This document shows positions 16,641-26,114 of a stretch of 64,000 nucleotides of DNA, piece by piece; within the stretch, counting starts at the first letter, position 1; the number at the start of each line of letters is the position of its first letter. The translations under genes and the position numbers were made by a program. This DNA comes from GCA-2748575 sp965222725 (GTDB lineage: Bacteria > Pseudomonadota > Gammaproteobacteria > Pseudomonadales > Ketobacteraceae). The notes under the pieces are model-generated. The model was not told the DNA's origin. It saw only the letters and a program-made list of their open reading frames with translations, and ran no database searches. Where the stretch lies: NCBI GenBank assembly GCA_965222725.1, contig OZ244969.1:2542001-2606000 (forward strand), read 5' to 3'.

Positions 16641-17867
16641 TTGACGGTGACGGATACACAGGGCACTCAATTTAAAAACCAGCACCCGCAGTCAGGTGGC
16701 TGGCAAAAGACCTTGCTGATTTGTGTCGTAATTGCCGCGTTGGGCGGCGGCTTGCTGGCATTGATTTTTTACACCGAGCCCGGTGCCGTACGGGAAGGCG
16801 CAACCCGGCAAACCGCCATGCTGGTGGATACCGCAACGGTGAAAGCGGGAGATTTTACACCGGTGATTCGTGCCACCGGTATTGTGGTGCCGGCGCAACG
16901 GATTCAGCTGAGTTCCCGGGTAAGCGGCGAAGTGTCAGGGATTACCGATCACTTTGAACCCGGCGGCCTGGTTAAAAAAGGCGAGTTGTTATTGCAACTG
17001 GACGAAGCAGATTACCAGCTGGCGTTGCAGCGGGCCCTGAACGAACTGGATCAGGCCCGTGCGGACCTGGCTATAGAAATGGGGCAGCAGGCCATTGCCA
17101 AAACCGAATACGAATTGATGAAGGAAAATATCAGCGCTGAGCGCAAGGCGCTGGTACTGCGCGAACCGCAACTGGCCATTGCCCGGGCCAATGTGCAGTC
17201 GGCCGAAACGGCCGTGGAACAGGCCCGGTTGGATCTGGAGCGCACCCAGATCATGGCGCCTTTCAATGGCCAGGTAACCGAGCGCCATGTGAACCTGGGT
17301 TCACAGGTGAGCGCGGGCGACCCGCTGGCGGCTATTATCGGCAGCGAAACCTACTGGGTGGAAGCCACCGTACCCCTGTCGAAACTGCAACAACTCTGGT
17401 TTCCGGATTCGGCCAGCGACACCGGTGCCCTGGTAAAAGTACGCCAGTCCAGTGCCTGGCCTGAAAACCGGTACCGCCAGGGCCGGCTTACCCGTTTGAT
17501 CGGGGAGCTGAATCAGGAAACCCGCATGGCCCGTCTTCTGATCACCGTGGACGATCCGCTGGGTCAGCGTGATCCGGGTTTACCCCGGTTGATGGCCGGC
17601 AGTTTTGTGGAAGCGGATATTGAAGGCAAGCCCCTGAGCAATGTGGTGCGATTGTCCCGGGATTACTTGCGTACCAACGATACCGTATGGGTCATGAAAG
17701 ACGGCAAACTGGATATCCGTGAGGTTGAGATCAGCTTCCGCGATCAAAGCCATGTGTACATTGCCAAAGGTTTAAAAGCCGGTGAAAAAGTGGTTACCAC
17801 CAATCTTGCCACTATTACCGAAGGCGCTGCACTCCGTTTATCAGCGCAGGAAGGCGAGTCTCCATGA
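16641..17867 (+). CDS. RND efflux periplasmic adaptor subunit (MFP)
   Basis: The 408-residue membrane-fusion protein has one N-terminal membrane segment (about 22-45), a split biotinyl-lipoyl domain (GEVSGITDHFEPGGLVKKGE and QIMAPFNGQVTERHVNLG) flanking a helical hairpin of about 130-195, then beta-barrel and membrane-proximal domains. It links the inner-membrane RND pump to the outer-membrane channel. GGAGGG at 16631-16636 precedes a TTG at 16641 and a GTG at 16647; either may start translation. It directly follows the channel gene's stop and overlaps the pump gene by four bases. Confidence 0.94.
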   Translation: MTVTDTQGTQFKNQHPQSGGWQKTLLICVVIAALGGGLLALIFYTEPGAVREGATRQTAMLVDTATVKAGDFTPVIRATGIVVPAQRIQLSSRVSGEVSGITDHFEPGGLVKKGELLLQLDEADYQLALQRALNELDQARADLAIEMGQQAIAKTEYELMKENISAERKALVLREPQLAIARANVQSAETAVEQARLDLERTQIMAPFNGQVTERHVNLGSQVSAGDPLAAIIGSETYWVEATVPLSKLQQLWFPDSASDTGALVKVRQSSAWPENRYRQGRLTRLIGELNQETRMARLLITVDDPLGQRDPGLPRLMAGSFVEADIEGKPLSNVVRLSRDYLRTNDTVWVMKDGKLDIREVEISFRDQSHVYIAKGLKAGEKVVTTNLATITEGAALRLSAQEGESP

Positions 17868-20800
17868 GCAACCCGGCGGACCATCAGAGCAACGATCAAC
17901 GCGGCCCTATCGCCTGGATGGCGGGCAACAATATTGCCGCCAACCTGGCCATGATCATTCTTATTGCCGGCGGTATCTTTATGGCACTGCAGGTGCAGAA
18001 AGAAGTCTACCCGGACTTTCAGCTGGATGTGGTGGTTGTGCAGGTGGCTTATCCCGGCGCGTCGCCGTCGGAAGTGGAGCAGGGGATTCTGCTGCCCATT
18101 GAAGAAACGGTCAAAGGCGTGCAGGGCATTCGTGAAATGACCTCCACCGCCCGGGAAGGCACTGCCGAAGTTCAGCTGGAACTGGTGGCCGGTATTGATC
18201 GCATCAAGACCTTTCAGGAAATTGATCAGGCGGTAAATCGTATCCGCACCTTTCCTGATGATGCCGAAGAACCGGAAGTGCGCCTGCAGTCCCAGCAGCG
18301 CGAAGTGATGGAGATTGGCCTGTACGGCGACGTGGATATCTGGACCCTGCGCAAACTGGCTGAACGTGTCCGGGACATGTTGCTGAACAACAATGCCATT
18401 ACCCAGGTGGAAATCGGCAATGTACCGGATTACGTCACCCATGTGGAAATCCCCAGTGATCGCCTGCGGGAATTCAATCTTACCCTGCAGGAAGTGGCGG
18501 ACAGGATTGCCCGTTCCTCCCGTGATATTCCTGCCGGGGCCGTATCAACCGGCGACGGTGAGATTCTGTTACGGGTAAAAGAGCGCAAGCAATGGGCCGA
18601 GGAATTTGCGTCCATCCCCATTATCAGCACCACCACCGGTGCCACTGTGACTTTGGGGGAACTGGCACAGGTTCGCGATGGTTTTGAAGAAATGGGTTTT
18701 CATTCCCAGTTTAACCGCCTGCCATCGGTGGAACTGGAAATTTACCGTATCGGTAACCAGTCGCCACTGGATATTGCCGAGGCCGTTTCGCAAACCCTGA
18801 AAGAACTGGATAACACCTTGCCACCGGGGGTTAAGTACCGCATCGACAGTAACGCCGCCGATGACTTTCAGGATCGGCTGACATTGTTGCTGGAAAACGG
18901 CGCCATGGCATTGGTGATAGTGCTGGTGATACTGGGGATTTTTCTGGAATACCGATTAGCCTTCTGGATCATGATGGGCATGACCATTTCCTTTGTGGGC
19001 AGCATGTTGTTTTTGCCGGTGGTGGATGTGAGCATCAACATGATTTCCATGTTCGCCTTTCTGGTGGTACTGGGGATAGTGGTGGACGATGCCATTGTGG
19101 TGGGGGAAAACGTGTATGAATACCGCCAGCGGGGCATGGATTATCTGACCGCTGCCATTCGTGCCACCCGGGATATAGCCGCCCCTGTGACCTTCACCAT
19201 TCTGACCACTATCGTGGCGTTTTTACCGGTGATGTTTTTGCCGGGCACCACCGGCAAATTCTGGTGGCCGCTGCCGGTGGTGGTGATTACGGTGCTGATT
19301 ATTTCCCTGGTGGAAGCGTTATTTATTTTGCCTGCCCACCTGGCCCACAGCAGCCCGGCGGAAGGCGGTGGGCTTTCCCACTGGCTGCACAGCCGTCAGC
19401 GGGCCATTGCTGCCAGCTTTGATCATTTTATTGATACCCGTTACCGCCCCTTTCTGGCCATGTGCTTACACCAGCGTTATATCACCCTGACTGTTGCCAT
19501 TACCCTGTTGCTGGTAACCGGCGGTTATGGTTACAGCGATCATATGGGCATGATTTTAATGCCCAGGGTAGCCGCCGATGAAATTGAAGCGGGGGTGATG
19601 CTGCCGGTAGGCACCACCCGGGATCAGTCGGCAAAGGTGGCCAACGAAATCACCGAGGCCACTCACCGCATGTTTCAGGAGCACGCCCTGCATGAACAGG
19701 CGGAAGGCATTAAAACCAATGTACGCCGCCAGAATTTTATTGATGTGGAAATAGTGCTGAAAGCCCCCGACGACCGCACCATGTCCGCCCAGGATATTAT
19801 TGAACTCTGGCGTGACGAAATTGGCGACGTGGAAGGGGTGGACCAGATTACCTTTGAAGCGGAACGGGGCCCCGGCGGCTGGCGGGATGATATCAGTGTG
19901 GATCTGAGCCATTCCGATATTGACGTGCTGGCCAAAGCCAGTGAAGCTTTTTTCAACCGCATGAAACAGTTTGAAGCCACCCGGGATGTGAACGACAGTT
20001 ATACCAAGGGCAAGCTGCAGTTTGATTACCACCTGCTGCCGGAAGCCTATGCCCTGGGGTTAACATCGGAAGAAGTGGGCCGCCAGATTCGCGATGCTTT
20101 TTACGGTGCCGTGGCCATGCGTCAGCTGCGGGGTACCAACGAAATCGAAGTACGGGTAAAGCTCCCGGAAAGCGAACGCAAATCCCTGTTTGAACTGGAA
20201 TCCCTGTTAATACGCACGCCTTCGGGTGCCGAGGTGCCGTTACATGATATTGCCGAAGTGTCCCTGGGTGAGGCCTTTATTTCCATAGATCGCCGGGACG
20301 GGCGTCGTATCGTCACGGTGGGGATGGATGTGATGCCGCAAAGTGCCACGTCGCGGGTGATTGAAGCCATCAACACGCAAGTGCTGCCCCAGCTGCGGGC
20401 TGATTACCCGGGTATTACCTGGAGTTTTCAGGGCAGCCAGGCGGAAATGCGGGAATCCACGCAAATGCTGTGGGCGGGCTTTGCTCTGGCCATGTTTGTG
20501 GTGTACTCGCTGCTGGCCATTGCCTTTCGCAGTTACAGTCAGCCGCTGATCGTAATGATGGCCATTCCCTTCGGTACTGTGGGCGCGGTTATCGGCCATA
20601 TTCTGCTTGATTATGATTTGTCACTGATCAGTTTAATGGGTGTCGTAGCGCTATCTGGTGTGGTGGTCAATGGTGCGCTGATCATGGTGGACTACGCCAA
20701 TCGGCAACGCCATGAACTGTCGGTGTTTGATGCCATTCATGAAGCCGGTGTGCGGCGCTTCCGCCCCATCGTGTTAACCACGCTCACCACCTTTGGTGGC

Positions 20801-21034
20801 CTGACACCTATCATTCTGGAAACCTCCCGCCAGGCTTACCATTTGATTCCCATGGCCATTTCCCTGGGGTTCGGGATTATTTTTGCCACCACTATCATGC
20901 TGGTGATTGTGCCCTGTCTGTATCTGGCGCTGGAGGATTTGCTGGCTTTACTGCAACGCAACAGTTTCAACAACAATACCAGCCGTAACACCAACAGTAA
21001 TACCGGCCGTCAGGACGCTTCAGAGATTTCTTAA
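17864..21034 (+). CDS. RND-family efflux transporter permease (AcrB/HAE1-like)
   Basis: The 1056-residue inner-membrane pump has the RND pattern: one membrane helix at about 22-42, a large periplasmic porter loop, helices 2-6 (about 340-480), a second periplasmic loop and helices 8-12 (about 865-1030). VLGIVVDDAIVVGENVYEY in helix 4 contains the acidic pair used for proton relay. It exports amphipathic compounds driven by proton flow, with the two upstream subunits. The ATG overlaps the adaptor stop (ATGA). No local repressor adjoins the operon. Its stop TAA overlaps the opposing P450 stop within one TTAA. Confidence 0.95.
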   Translation: MSNPADHQSNDQRGPIAWMAGNNIAANLAMIILIAGGIFMALQVQKEVYPDFQLDVVVVQVAYPGASPSEVEQGILLPIEETVKGVQGIREMTSTAREGTAEVQLELVAGIDRIKTFQEIDQAVNRIRTFPDDAEEPEVRLQSQQREVMEIGLYGDVDIWTLRKLAERVRDMLLNNNAITQVEIGNVPDYVTHVEIPSDRLREFNLTLQEVADRIARSSRDIPAGAVSTGDGEILLRVKERKQWAEEFASIPIISTTTGATVTLGELAQVRDGFEEMGFHSQFNRLPSVELEIYRIGNQSPLDIAEAVSQTLKELDNTLPPGVKYRIDSNAADDFQDRLTLLLENGAMALVIVLVILGIFLEYRLAFWIMMGMTISFVGSMLFLPVVDVSINMISMFAFLVVLGIVVDDAIVVGENVYEYRQRGMDYLTAAIRATRDIAAPVTFTILTTIVAFLPVMFLPGTTGKFWWPLPVVVITVLIISLVEALFILPAHLAHSSPAEGGGLSHWLHSRQRAIAASFDHFIDTRYRPFLAMCLHQRYITLTVAITLLLVTGGYGYSDHMGMILMPRVAADEIEAGVMLPVGTTRDQSAKVANEITEATHRMFQEHALHEQAEGIKTNVRRQNFIDVEIVLKAPDDRTMSAQDIIELWRDEIGDVEGVDQITFEAERGPGGWRDDISVDLSHSDIDVLAKASEAFFNRMKQFEATRDVNDSYTKGKLQFDYHLLPEAYALGLTSEEVGRQIRDAFYGAVAMRQLRGTNEIEVRVKLPESERKSLFELESLLIRTPSGAEVPLHDIAEVSLGEAFISIDRRDGRRIVTVGMDVMPQSATSRVIEAINTQVLPQLRADYPGITWSFQGSQAEMRESTQMLWAGFALAMFVVYSLLAIAFRSYSQPLIVMMAIPFGTVGAVIGHILLDYDLSLISLMGVVALSGVVVNGALIMVDYANRQRHELSVFDAIHEAGVRRFRPIVLTTLTTFGGLTPIILETSRQAYHLIPMAISLGFGIIFATTIMLVIVPCLYLALEDLLALLQRNSFNNNTSRNTNSNTGRQDASEIS

Positions 21035-22353
21035 CGGTAACGTGTCAGGGTAGCCAGTACCGCTTGGCGGGGCCCCAGCGTAATACCCTGAATTGCTGGT
21101 TTAACAGGCATATCGTTGGTGATTTCCACCACCATTTGCTGGAAAAGGTGGAACAAGATCAGTTTCATTTCAAATAAAGCAAAACCGTAGCCCAGGCATT
21201 TTTTATTGCCGCCCCCGAAAGGCAGGTATTCAAAAGCCGTGAACTCCTGTTCCAGAAAACGTTCCGGCCGGAACTGATCCGGGTCGCCCCACACAGCGGG
21301 GTGGTAATGCAAACTGTAGGTCGCAATGCCGGCATAGGTGCCTTGCGGTTGGGTTTGTCCCAGTGCGGAAAAAGGCGCAATAACGGAACGCATGACCAGT
21401 GGCACCACCGGATAACAGCGCAGCACTTCTTTGATAACCGCATCCAGATAAGGCAGTTTCATCAGACGTTCCAGACTGGTGTCCGCAGGCTGGGATAAGA
21501 TCTCTCCCCTTAATCTCTGGTGCACTCCACTGTTATTCCCCAGGCAAAAGATCAGCCAGGTTAAACTGTTGGCGGTGGTTTCATGGCCTGCCGCCAGCAG
21601 CGTTATCAGTTCATCTCTTATCTGGCGGGTAGTGAGTGGCTCTGTGTTATATTCCGGTTTGCGGGTAAGAATACTTAACACACTGTTGCCATGGGCGGGG
21701 TCTTCCCGTGCTTTCTCGATGTCGGCTAACAGCAGCTGATCCAGTTGATCCCGGGCTTTGACAAACCGATCCCAGGGCGAAATCCCCAGGCAACTTTTGC
21801 GAGCAGCGGGCATCAGCATAATAGCCGGGGTGAAATAATGCAGCACCCGGCGTATGGCGGCCTGATAGTGTTGCATCCGTTCATGTCCGTTAATGCCGAA
21901 CACCACCTGAATAATCACATTCAGGGTAACTTCCTGCAGCAGTTCCTGAATGTTCACCTGTTGTTGAACAGGAAGCCTGGCCAGGCTTTGCTGAATGCTG
22001 TGTCGCATCAGTGATTCGTAAGAACGCAGGCAGGTGCCCTGAAAAGCCGGCTTCAGGCGCTTTCTTTCCCGGGTATGGTTTTCACTCTGTAACAAGATCA
22101 GCGAGTGTTGGCCCAGCAAGGGTTCCAGCGGGCTGGGCAGTGATGATGTCAGTACCGTGTCCGGTGCCTGTAATACTGCTTTTGCGCCTTCCGGGCCGGT
22201 GGCCATCCACACCCGGTTCAGGCCCGGCATGGACAGATAAAAATAATCCTGGGGTAACAGCAATTGCTTTTTAAAAAAAGCTGCGGGATCGCGGGAAATC
22301 TGTAATGCATTTTTTGATTTATGAAAAAGGCTGCTTTTAACCGGGGCATTCAT
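21031..22353 (-). CDS. Cytochrome P450
   Basis: The 440-residue protein contains all P450 signatures: I-helix AAGHETTANSL, K-helix ExxR in KEVLRCYP and the haem loop FGGGNKKCLGYG with the thiolate Cys at residue 386. A Lys replaces the usual Arg before it. It lacks a membrane anchor, as bacterial soluble P450s do. It should insert oxygen into a C-H bond using electrons from a ferredoxin system encoded elsewhere. It is the last gene of a four-gene operon with a ThDP enzyme, a KAS III-like enzyme and a SRPBCC protein, six bases after the ThDP gene. A tailoring role in a small pathway is therefore likely. Confidence 0.95.
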   Translation of the reverse strand: MNAPVKSSLFHKSKNALQISRDPAAFFKKQLLLPQDYFYLSMPGLNRVWMATGPEGAKAVLQAPDTVLTSSLPSPLEPLLGQHSLILLQSENHTRERKRLKPAFQGTCLRSYESLMRHSIQQSLARLPVQQQVNIQELLQEVTLNVIIQVVFGINGHERMQHYQAAIRRVLHYFTPAIMLMPAARKSCLGISPWDRFVKARDQLDQLLLADIEKAREDPAHGNSVLSILTRKPEYNTEPLTTRQIRDELITLLAAGHETTANSLTWLIFCLGNNSGVHQRLRGEILSQPADTSLERLMKLPYLDAVIKEVLRCYPVVPLVMRSVIAPFSALGQTQPQGTYAGIATYSLHYHPAVWGDPDQFRPERFLEQEFTAFEYLPFGGGNKKCLGYGFALFEMKLILFHLFQQMVVEITNDMPVKPAIQGITLGPRQAVLATLTRYR

Positions 22354-22359
22354 GCTGCG

Positions 22360-24165
22360 TTACCACTCCCAGGCCGGTTCGGTAGCCACTGAACCGGATA
22401 AAAAAGGTTTAAAGGGCGGCATTTCTTCCTGATGGATTTTCAGTTCCAGCACACCGGGTACTGGTTTGTGTTGATTCTGGTATTCCTCCAGCGCCGGGGC
22501 CAGGTCTTCCAGAAAGCGAACCGATTGCGTCCATAACTTGTCTGGCGTACCAAGCCCGCAAGCCACACGGGCAATATCAATATTGCCGTAAGTGGTGCCT
22601 TCAATGCGGCCTGCAAAAAACAGTTGCTGGCGGGTAACACACATGCCGTGCATGCCGTTATTGAATACCACCCATAAAATCGGCAGGCCAAGATCCACCG
22701 CGGTGTGAATCTCCAGGCCAGTGATCATAAAGGCCCCGTCGCCGCACAGCACCATGGAGCGTTTGTGTTTTTCTTCACCCAGTTGTGCACCAATGGCTGC
22801 CGCAACGGCGTATCCCATACCGCCCATGCCCAGAGCAATGGTGTTGCTCACACCGGGTGGCATTTTTAAAAAATGTGCGGCGGACGCGGCACAATTGCCC
22901 GCATCAAATAACACATGCCCCTGTTCCGGCAGGTAGGCGTTCAGCACTTTTAATGCCTTGCTTTGGGTGAGCAGGCGTTTTCCGGCAGGGCTTGGCGCAC
23001 GGGTATTGATCCGTTTCGGAATGCTGTAGTCGGCAGGTTCCGGCTTGATGCAGGTAACGGGGTATGATCTTTTGGCAGAAAATTCCGGGTCGGTAGGCTG
23101 GTTCGCAATTGCCGTATTTTCCTGCTCCATGGCTTTGAGCCAGTCAGTAACAGGCACCTGTAACCGGTAACCCGGATTCAGCGACGGATCCACTTCATCA
23201 AGGGAATCGTTAATTAACCAGAGCTCTTTTTGCGTCAGTGCCGCTTCCAGGGTAGCCCGTGTCATCATGCGTAACTGGCTCCCCAGGCTGATGATCAGAT
23301 CGCAGTGGTTTTCGATATAGTCATGGGCCGAAGGATGCCCGGCCACGCCGATCATGCCCAGGTATCCGGCTTCCTGATGCGGGCAGGCATTGGGGCAGGC
23401 CAGGGTGGTTACCAGCGGAATCTGATTTGCACGGGCAAAGTCGGTGGCCTGGCGCACGGCTTTTTGCCGCACGGCACCGGATCCCAGAATAATCACGGGG
23501 GCTTTTGCTGCTGCCAGTGTGTTTTTCATTTTCTGTATCAGCGGCGGTTGCAGCTTCTCGACAGGCGCCGGTGCTTGAAAGCTTTCCAGGACCCTGTCCA
23601 GAAAACCCGGTGGTATGTCGCCCACGTCCCATGTCATCACGTCTCTGGGCAGTAACATGACCGCGGGCCCTTTGCGGGCCTGCATGGGTTGTGTCAGTGA
23701 CTGGAAGAACAACTCCCAAAAGGCGTCGACGGATTCAATCTTGCAGGTGTATTTGGCGATGGCCTGACACAGGGCTTTGGCGTTAACCGTAGAACCGATG
23801 CCGGATGAATCCTGAAAGGCCCCTTTACCTTCCTGTAATAACGGCGGCTGACCAATCAGCGCCAGCACCGGTACTTCCTGGGCAAAGGATTCGGCGATCC
23901 CCACGGCAAGGTTCATCATGCCGCCACCGGAGGTGGCACAACATACCCCCAGCGTATGATGAATCCGGGCACGGGCATCCGCCATAAAGGCCGCACCGAA
24001 TTCACTTTTTGCAATCACGCTTTGCAACGGAGACTTACCGGTGGAACGGTTTCCCAGGCGGTGAACACTGTCATGGATATGCTCAATGTTAGCGCCACTG
24101 ACACCAAACAGGTAACGCAGGTTTAGTTCACGCAAACAGTGAACAATGGCATCGGCAATGATCAT
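22360..24165 (-). CDS. Thiamine diphosphate-dependent enzyme (acetolactate synthase-like)
   Basis: This 601-residue protein has the three-domain ThDP fold. The N-terminal PYR domain has the cofactor-activating Glu in AKSEFGAAFMADA (residue 55). A central domain (about 210-340) follows, then a C-terminal PP domain with the Mg/ThDP motif starting at GDGAFMITGLEIHT and ending in FNNGMHG. The family condenses 2-oxo acids (acetolactate synthase, acyloin synthases, decarboxylases). It is not the housekeeping ilvB, because no small subunit adjoins and the context is a P450/KAS III operon. A carboligation step of the local pathway is inferred. The gap to the KAS III gene is four bases. Confidence 0.9.
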   Translation of the reverse strand: MIIADAIVHCLRELNLRYLFGVSGANIEHIHDSVHRLGNRSTGKSPLQSVIAKSEFGAAFMADARARIHHTLGVCCATSGGGMMNLAVGIAESFAQEVPVLALIGQPPLLQEGKGAFQDSSGIGSTVNAKALCQAIAKYTCKIESVDAFWELFFQSLTQPMQARKGPAVMLLPRDVMTWDVGDIPPGFLDRVLESFQAPAPVEKLQPPLIQKMKNTLAAAKAPVIILGSGAVRQKAVRQATDFARANQIPLVTTLACPNACPHQEAGYLGMIGVAGHPSAHDYIENHCDLIISLGSQLRMMTRATLEAALTQKELWLINDSLDEVDPSLNPGYRLQVPVTDWLKAMEQENTAIANQPTDPEFSAKRSYPVTCIKPEPADYSIPKRINTRAPSPAGKRLLTQSKALKVLNAYLPEQGHVLFDAGNCAASAAHFLKMPPGVSNTIALGMGGMGYAVAAAIGAQLGEEKHKRSMVLCGDGAFMITGLEIHTAVDLGLPILWVVFNNGMHGMCVTRQQLFFAGRIEGTTYGNIDIARVACGLGTPDKLWTQSVRFLEDLAPALEEYQNQHKPVPGVLELKIHQEEMPPFKPFLSGSVATEPAWEW

Positions 24166-24169
24166 GGTG

Positions 24170-25198
24170 TTACAGGTTCCGATGCCAGTCGATCACCGCA
24201 CCGGCGGCGTAATCTCCGGCATGGGCAAAGCCGCCCATTAACAGGGTTTCACCGGGCGCTAGGGTGCCCTGTTCCATGGCCTGTGCCAGTGCCACCGGCA
24301 AGGCGGCGCCAAACAGATTGCCGTGTTGAGAAAAGGTATGCAGGTGCTTTTCTTCCGGCAGGCAAACGGATTCGCGCCAGTTTCTGAGAAAGGTGGGATT
24401 CGGTTGATTGGTAATGAGTTTATCAATGTCGTTAACGGAACAGTCGGCCGCTTCCAGTGCGGCATACAAGGCTTCCGGCACCAGTCGGTTACCGCGACCC
24501 ACAATGGAGGCCAACCGGTTTTCAGTAAAACCCAGGTACATGGCTTTTTGATGGGGCTCCCACCATTGCATGCCTTCGGGGCTCACGGCCTTCATGTCTT
24601 TAACAAACTTGCCGTAGGCGCGTTTAACGATGGAGCGCACCGGTGAACTGTTATTGGCCACCAGGTAACCCACACCGCAACCGTCGCCGGGAATGGCCGC
24701 CTGGGGGCGGGCACGGTTTTCCGGGTGGCTGTAAATTCTGCCCGCCGCATTCTGCACATTGCAGATTAACGCCGTTTTGGCGCCGGAGCCGGCCATGAGC
24801 GCCCGGGCAATATCCATCATATAAACAAAGGACACACAACCACCGTTATGCACATCAATAATCCATTGCGGCTCGGTACCCAGTTCATGGGCCACTTCAG
24901 CGGCGGCACCGGTAAAGGGCATATCCAGAATGGTGGCGTTGAGCAATAAAATATCCACGTCCAGGGCGAAGTCCAGGTTCAGATCTTCCTGCAACTTGCG
25001 GCAGGCATTGACCACCATACCGGTAACGGTATCTTCGGCGGATACATGGCGACGTTCCACGGTGCCCCTGAACATGGGGTGATCTTTTTCACTGCTGTCG
25101 CAGGTAAAATAATCGTTGGTTATGGTGGTTTCCGGCAGGTAACTGGCGGCACCGATCAGGCTGATGGGTTGTTCTGTTTTTATCACATCCATTGCCAT
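24170..25198 (-). CDS. KAS III-like (FabH/OleA superfamily) condensing enzyme lacking the active-site His
   Basis: About 342 residues with the thiolase fold of 3-oxoacyl-ACP synthase III. The nucleophile Cys is in NGGCVSFVYMM (about residue 121) and the Asn of HGNLFGAALPVAL (about 294) is kept. The His of the FabH motif H-Q-x-N is replaced by Asn in ITNQPNPTFL (about 264). Loss of that His should weaken malonyl decarboxylation and favour acyl transfer. Three in-frame ATGs exist (25216, 25198, 25192). AGGGGG at 25201-25206 argues for 25192 or 25198. The stop of the upstream SRPBCC gene overlaps the ATG at 25198. Confidence 0.88.
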   Translation of the reverse strand: MAMDVIKTEQPISLIGAASYLPETTITNDYFTCDSSEKDHPMFRGTVERRHVSAEDTVTGMVVNACRKLQEDLNLDFALDVDILLLNATILDMPFTGAAAEVAHELGTEPQWIIDVHNGGCVSFVYMMDIARALMAGSGAKTALICNVQNAAGRIYSHPENRARPQAAIPGDGCGVGYLVANNSSPVRSIVKRAYGKFVKDMKAVSPEGMQWWEPHQKAMYLGFTENRLASIVGRGNRLVPEALYAALEAADCSVNDIDKLITNQPNPTFLRNWRESVCLPEEKHLHTFSQHGNLFGAALPVALAQAMEQGTLAPGETLLMGGFAHAGDYAAGAVIDWHRNL

Positions 25199-25857
25199 TA
25201 CCCCCTGGAATTCCATTCCGGCTGAACGATGGGCAATCCATTGGCGTGTTTGTATTCCAGAATATGTTTCAGGTTCAGCATTTCCACCTTGTGGCCGGCG
25301 TAAAACATATCCCAGACATCACCCACCCAGATGGGGCGTTCTTTGGGAGCGGTTTCCGGATAGGGGTTGTTGTCATAAAACGGGTGGTGGCAGTTGGTCC
25401 ATAACACCACGGCACCGGGTTTGTTCAGCACCAGCGGTGCGGGAATCACCCGCATCAGATAAATCATCCACAAATGCTCACCCTGATCCCAGGCGCAGTG
25501 GTAATCCACGGTCATGGCGTCGGCATTGAATTTTGTTTCACAAAAGCACTGCGTGTGATCGCCAATCATATCGCGGAACACGTACAGCTTTTCTCTGTCG
25601 GTTGGTTCCATGCCACGCAGACTGTAGGTCCATTCTTCCAGCGATTCGGTATAAGAAAGGTACTCAAAAACCTTGTCGGCGGGGCAGTCGATATATTCCT
25701 GCAGGGTACAGTATTCCCCGTACACTTTATGATGCGGATAAACCGCATGGGTTAATTCCATGCAGTGGCCGTTCATTTTGTTTTTGTCGAAGTTTTCAAT
25801 GCGCTTAACATTTTCTATGGTGTTGATAATTTCAATGCCATCTGCCACAGCGTTCAT
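25198..25857 (-). CDS. SRPBCC-like (START/polyketide cyclase fold) protein
   Basis: The 219-residue protein has a central segment typical of the helix-grip SRPBCC fold (YIDCPADKVFEYLSYTESLE, about residues 54-73, then alternating strands to about 150). Members bind hydrophobic ligands and include polyketide cyclases and aromatases. The His/Tyr-rich segment around TNCHHPFYDNNPYPE (about 154-168) is not standard and may line a ligand or metal site. As the first gene of the operon it is expressed with the KAS III-like, ThDP and P450 enzymes, which suggests it handles their intermediate. Its function is not established. Confidence 0.72.
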   Translation of the reverse strand: MNAVADGIEIINTIENVKRIENFDKNKMNGHCMELTHAVYPHHKVYGEYCTLQEYIDCPADKVFEYLSYTESLEEWTYSLRGMEPTDREKLYVFRDMIGDHTQCFCETKFNADAMTVDYHCAWDQGEHLWMIYLMRVIPAPLVLNKPGAVVLWTNCHHPFYDNNPYPETAPKERPIWVGDVWDMFYAGHKVEMLNLKHILEYKHANGLPIVQPEWNSRG

Positions 25858-25916
25858 ATCATTTCCCCATCAAGGCTTTTTGGTTTTTATCGCGGCAATA
25901 AATTCAGTGCTGACTG

Positions 25917-25975
25917 TTTGATACAGGTTTTTGATACAAGGCAGCCAAAAGAACTGTCCGTGCTAATCTTTTGGC
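25917..25975. promoter_or_regulatory. Candidate operators in the AraC / biosynthetic operon divergent promoter
   Basis: TTTGATACA occurs twice as a direct repeat 13 bp apart (25917-25925, 25930-25938). An 8-bp inverted repeat GCCAAAAG/CTTTTGGC (25944-25951, 25968-25975) follows. Both lie in the 257-bp spacer between the SRPBCC operon and the divergent AraC gene, where the regulator would be expected to bind. Confidence 0.4.
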
Positions 25976-26114
25976 CATAAAAACAGGGTAACGCCAGTGC
26001 CTGTTGGCTGAGCATTTATGCGTTACGAAACATAAACGAGAATACGCGCAAAGATGTGGAGAAGCTTATGGTATAGTCTTTTCGACGTTACGTTTTTATC
26101 CAAAGGATAATCCA

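Noticed and set aside
22360..24165. Housekeeping acetolactate synthase (ilvB)
   Set aside because: No regulatory subunit gene follows and the operon partners are KAS III, P450 and SRPBCC; a specialised ThDP enzyme is more likely.
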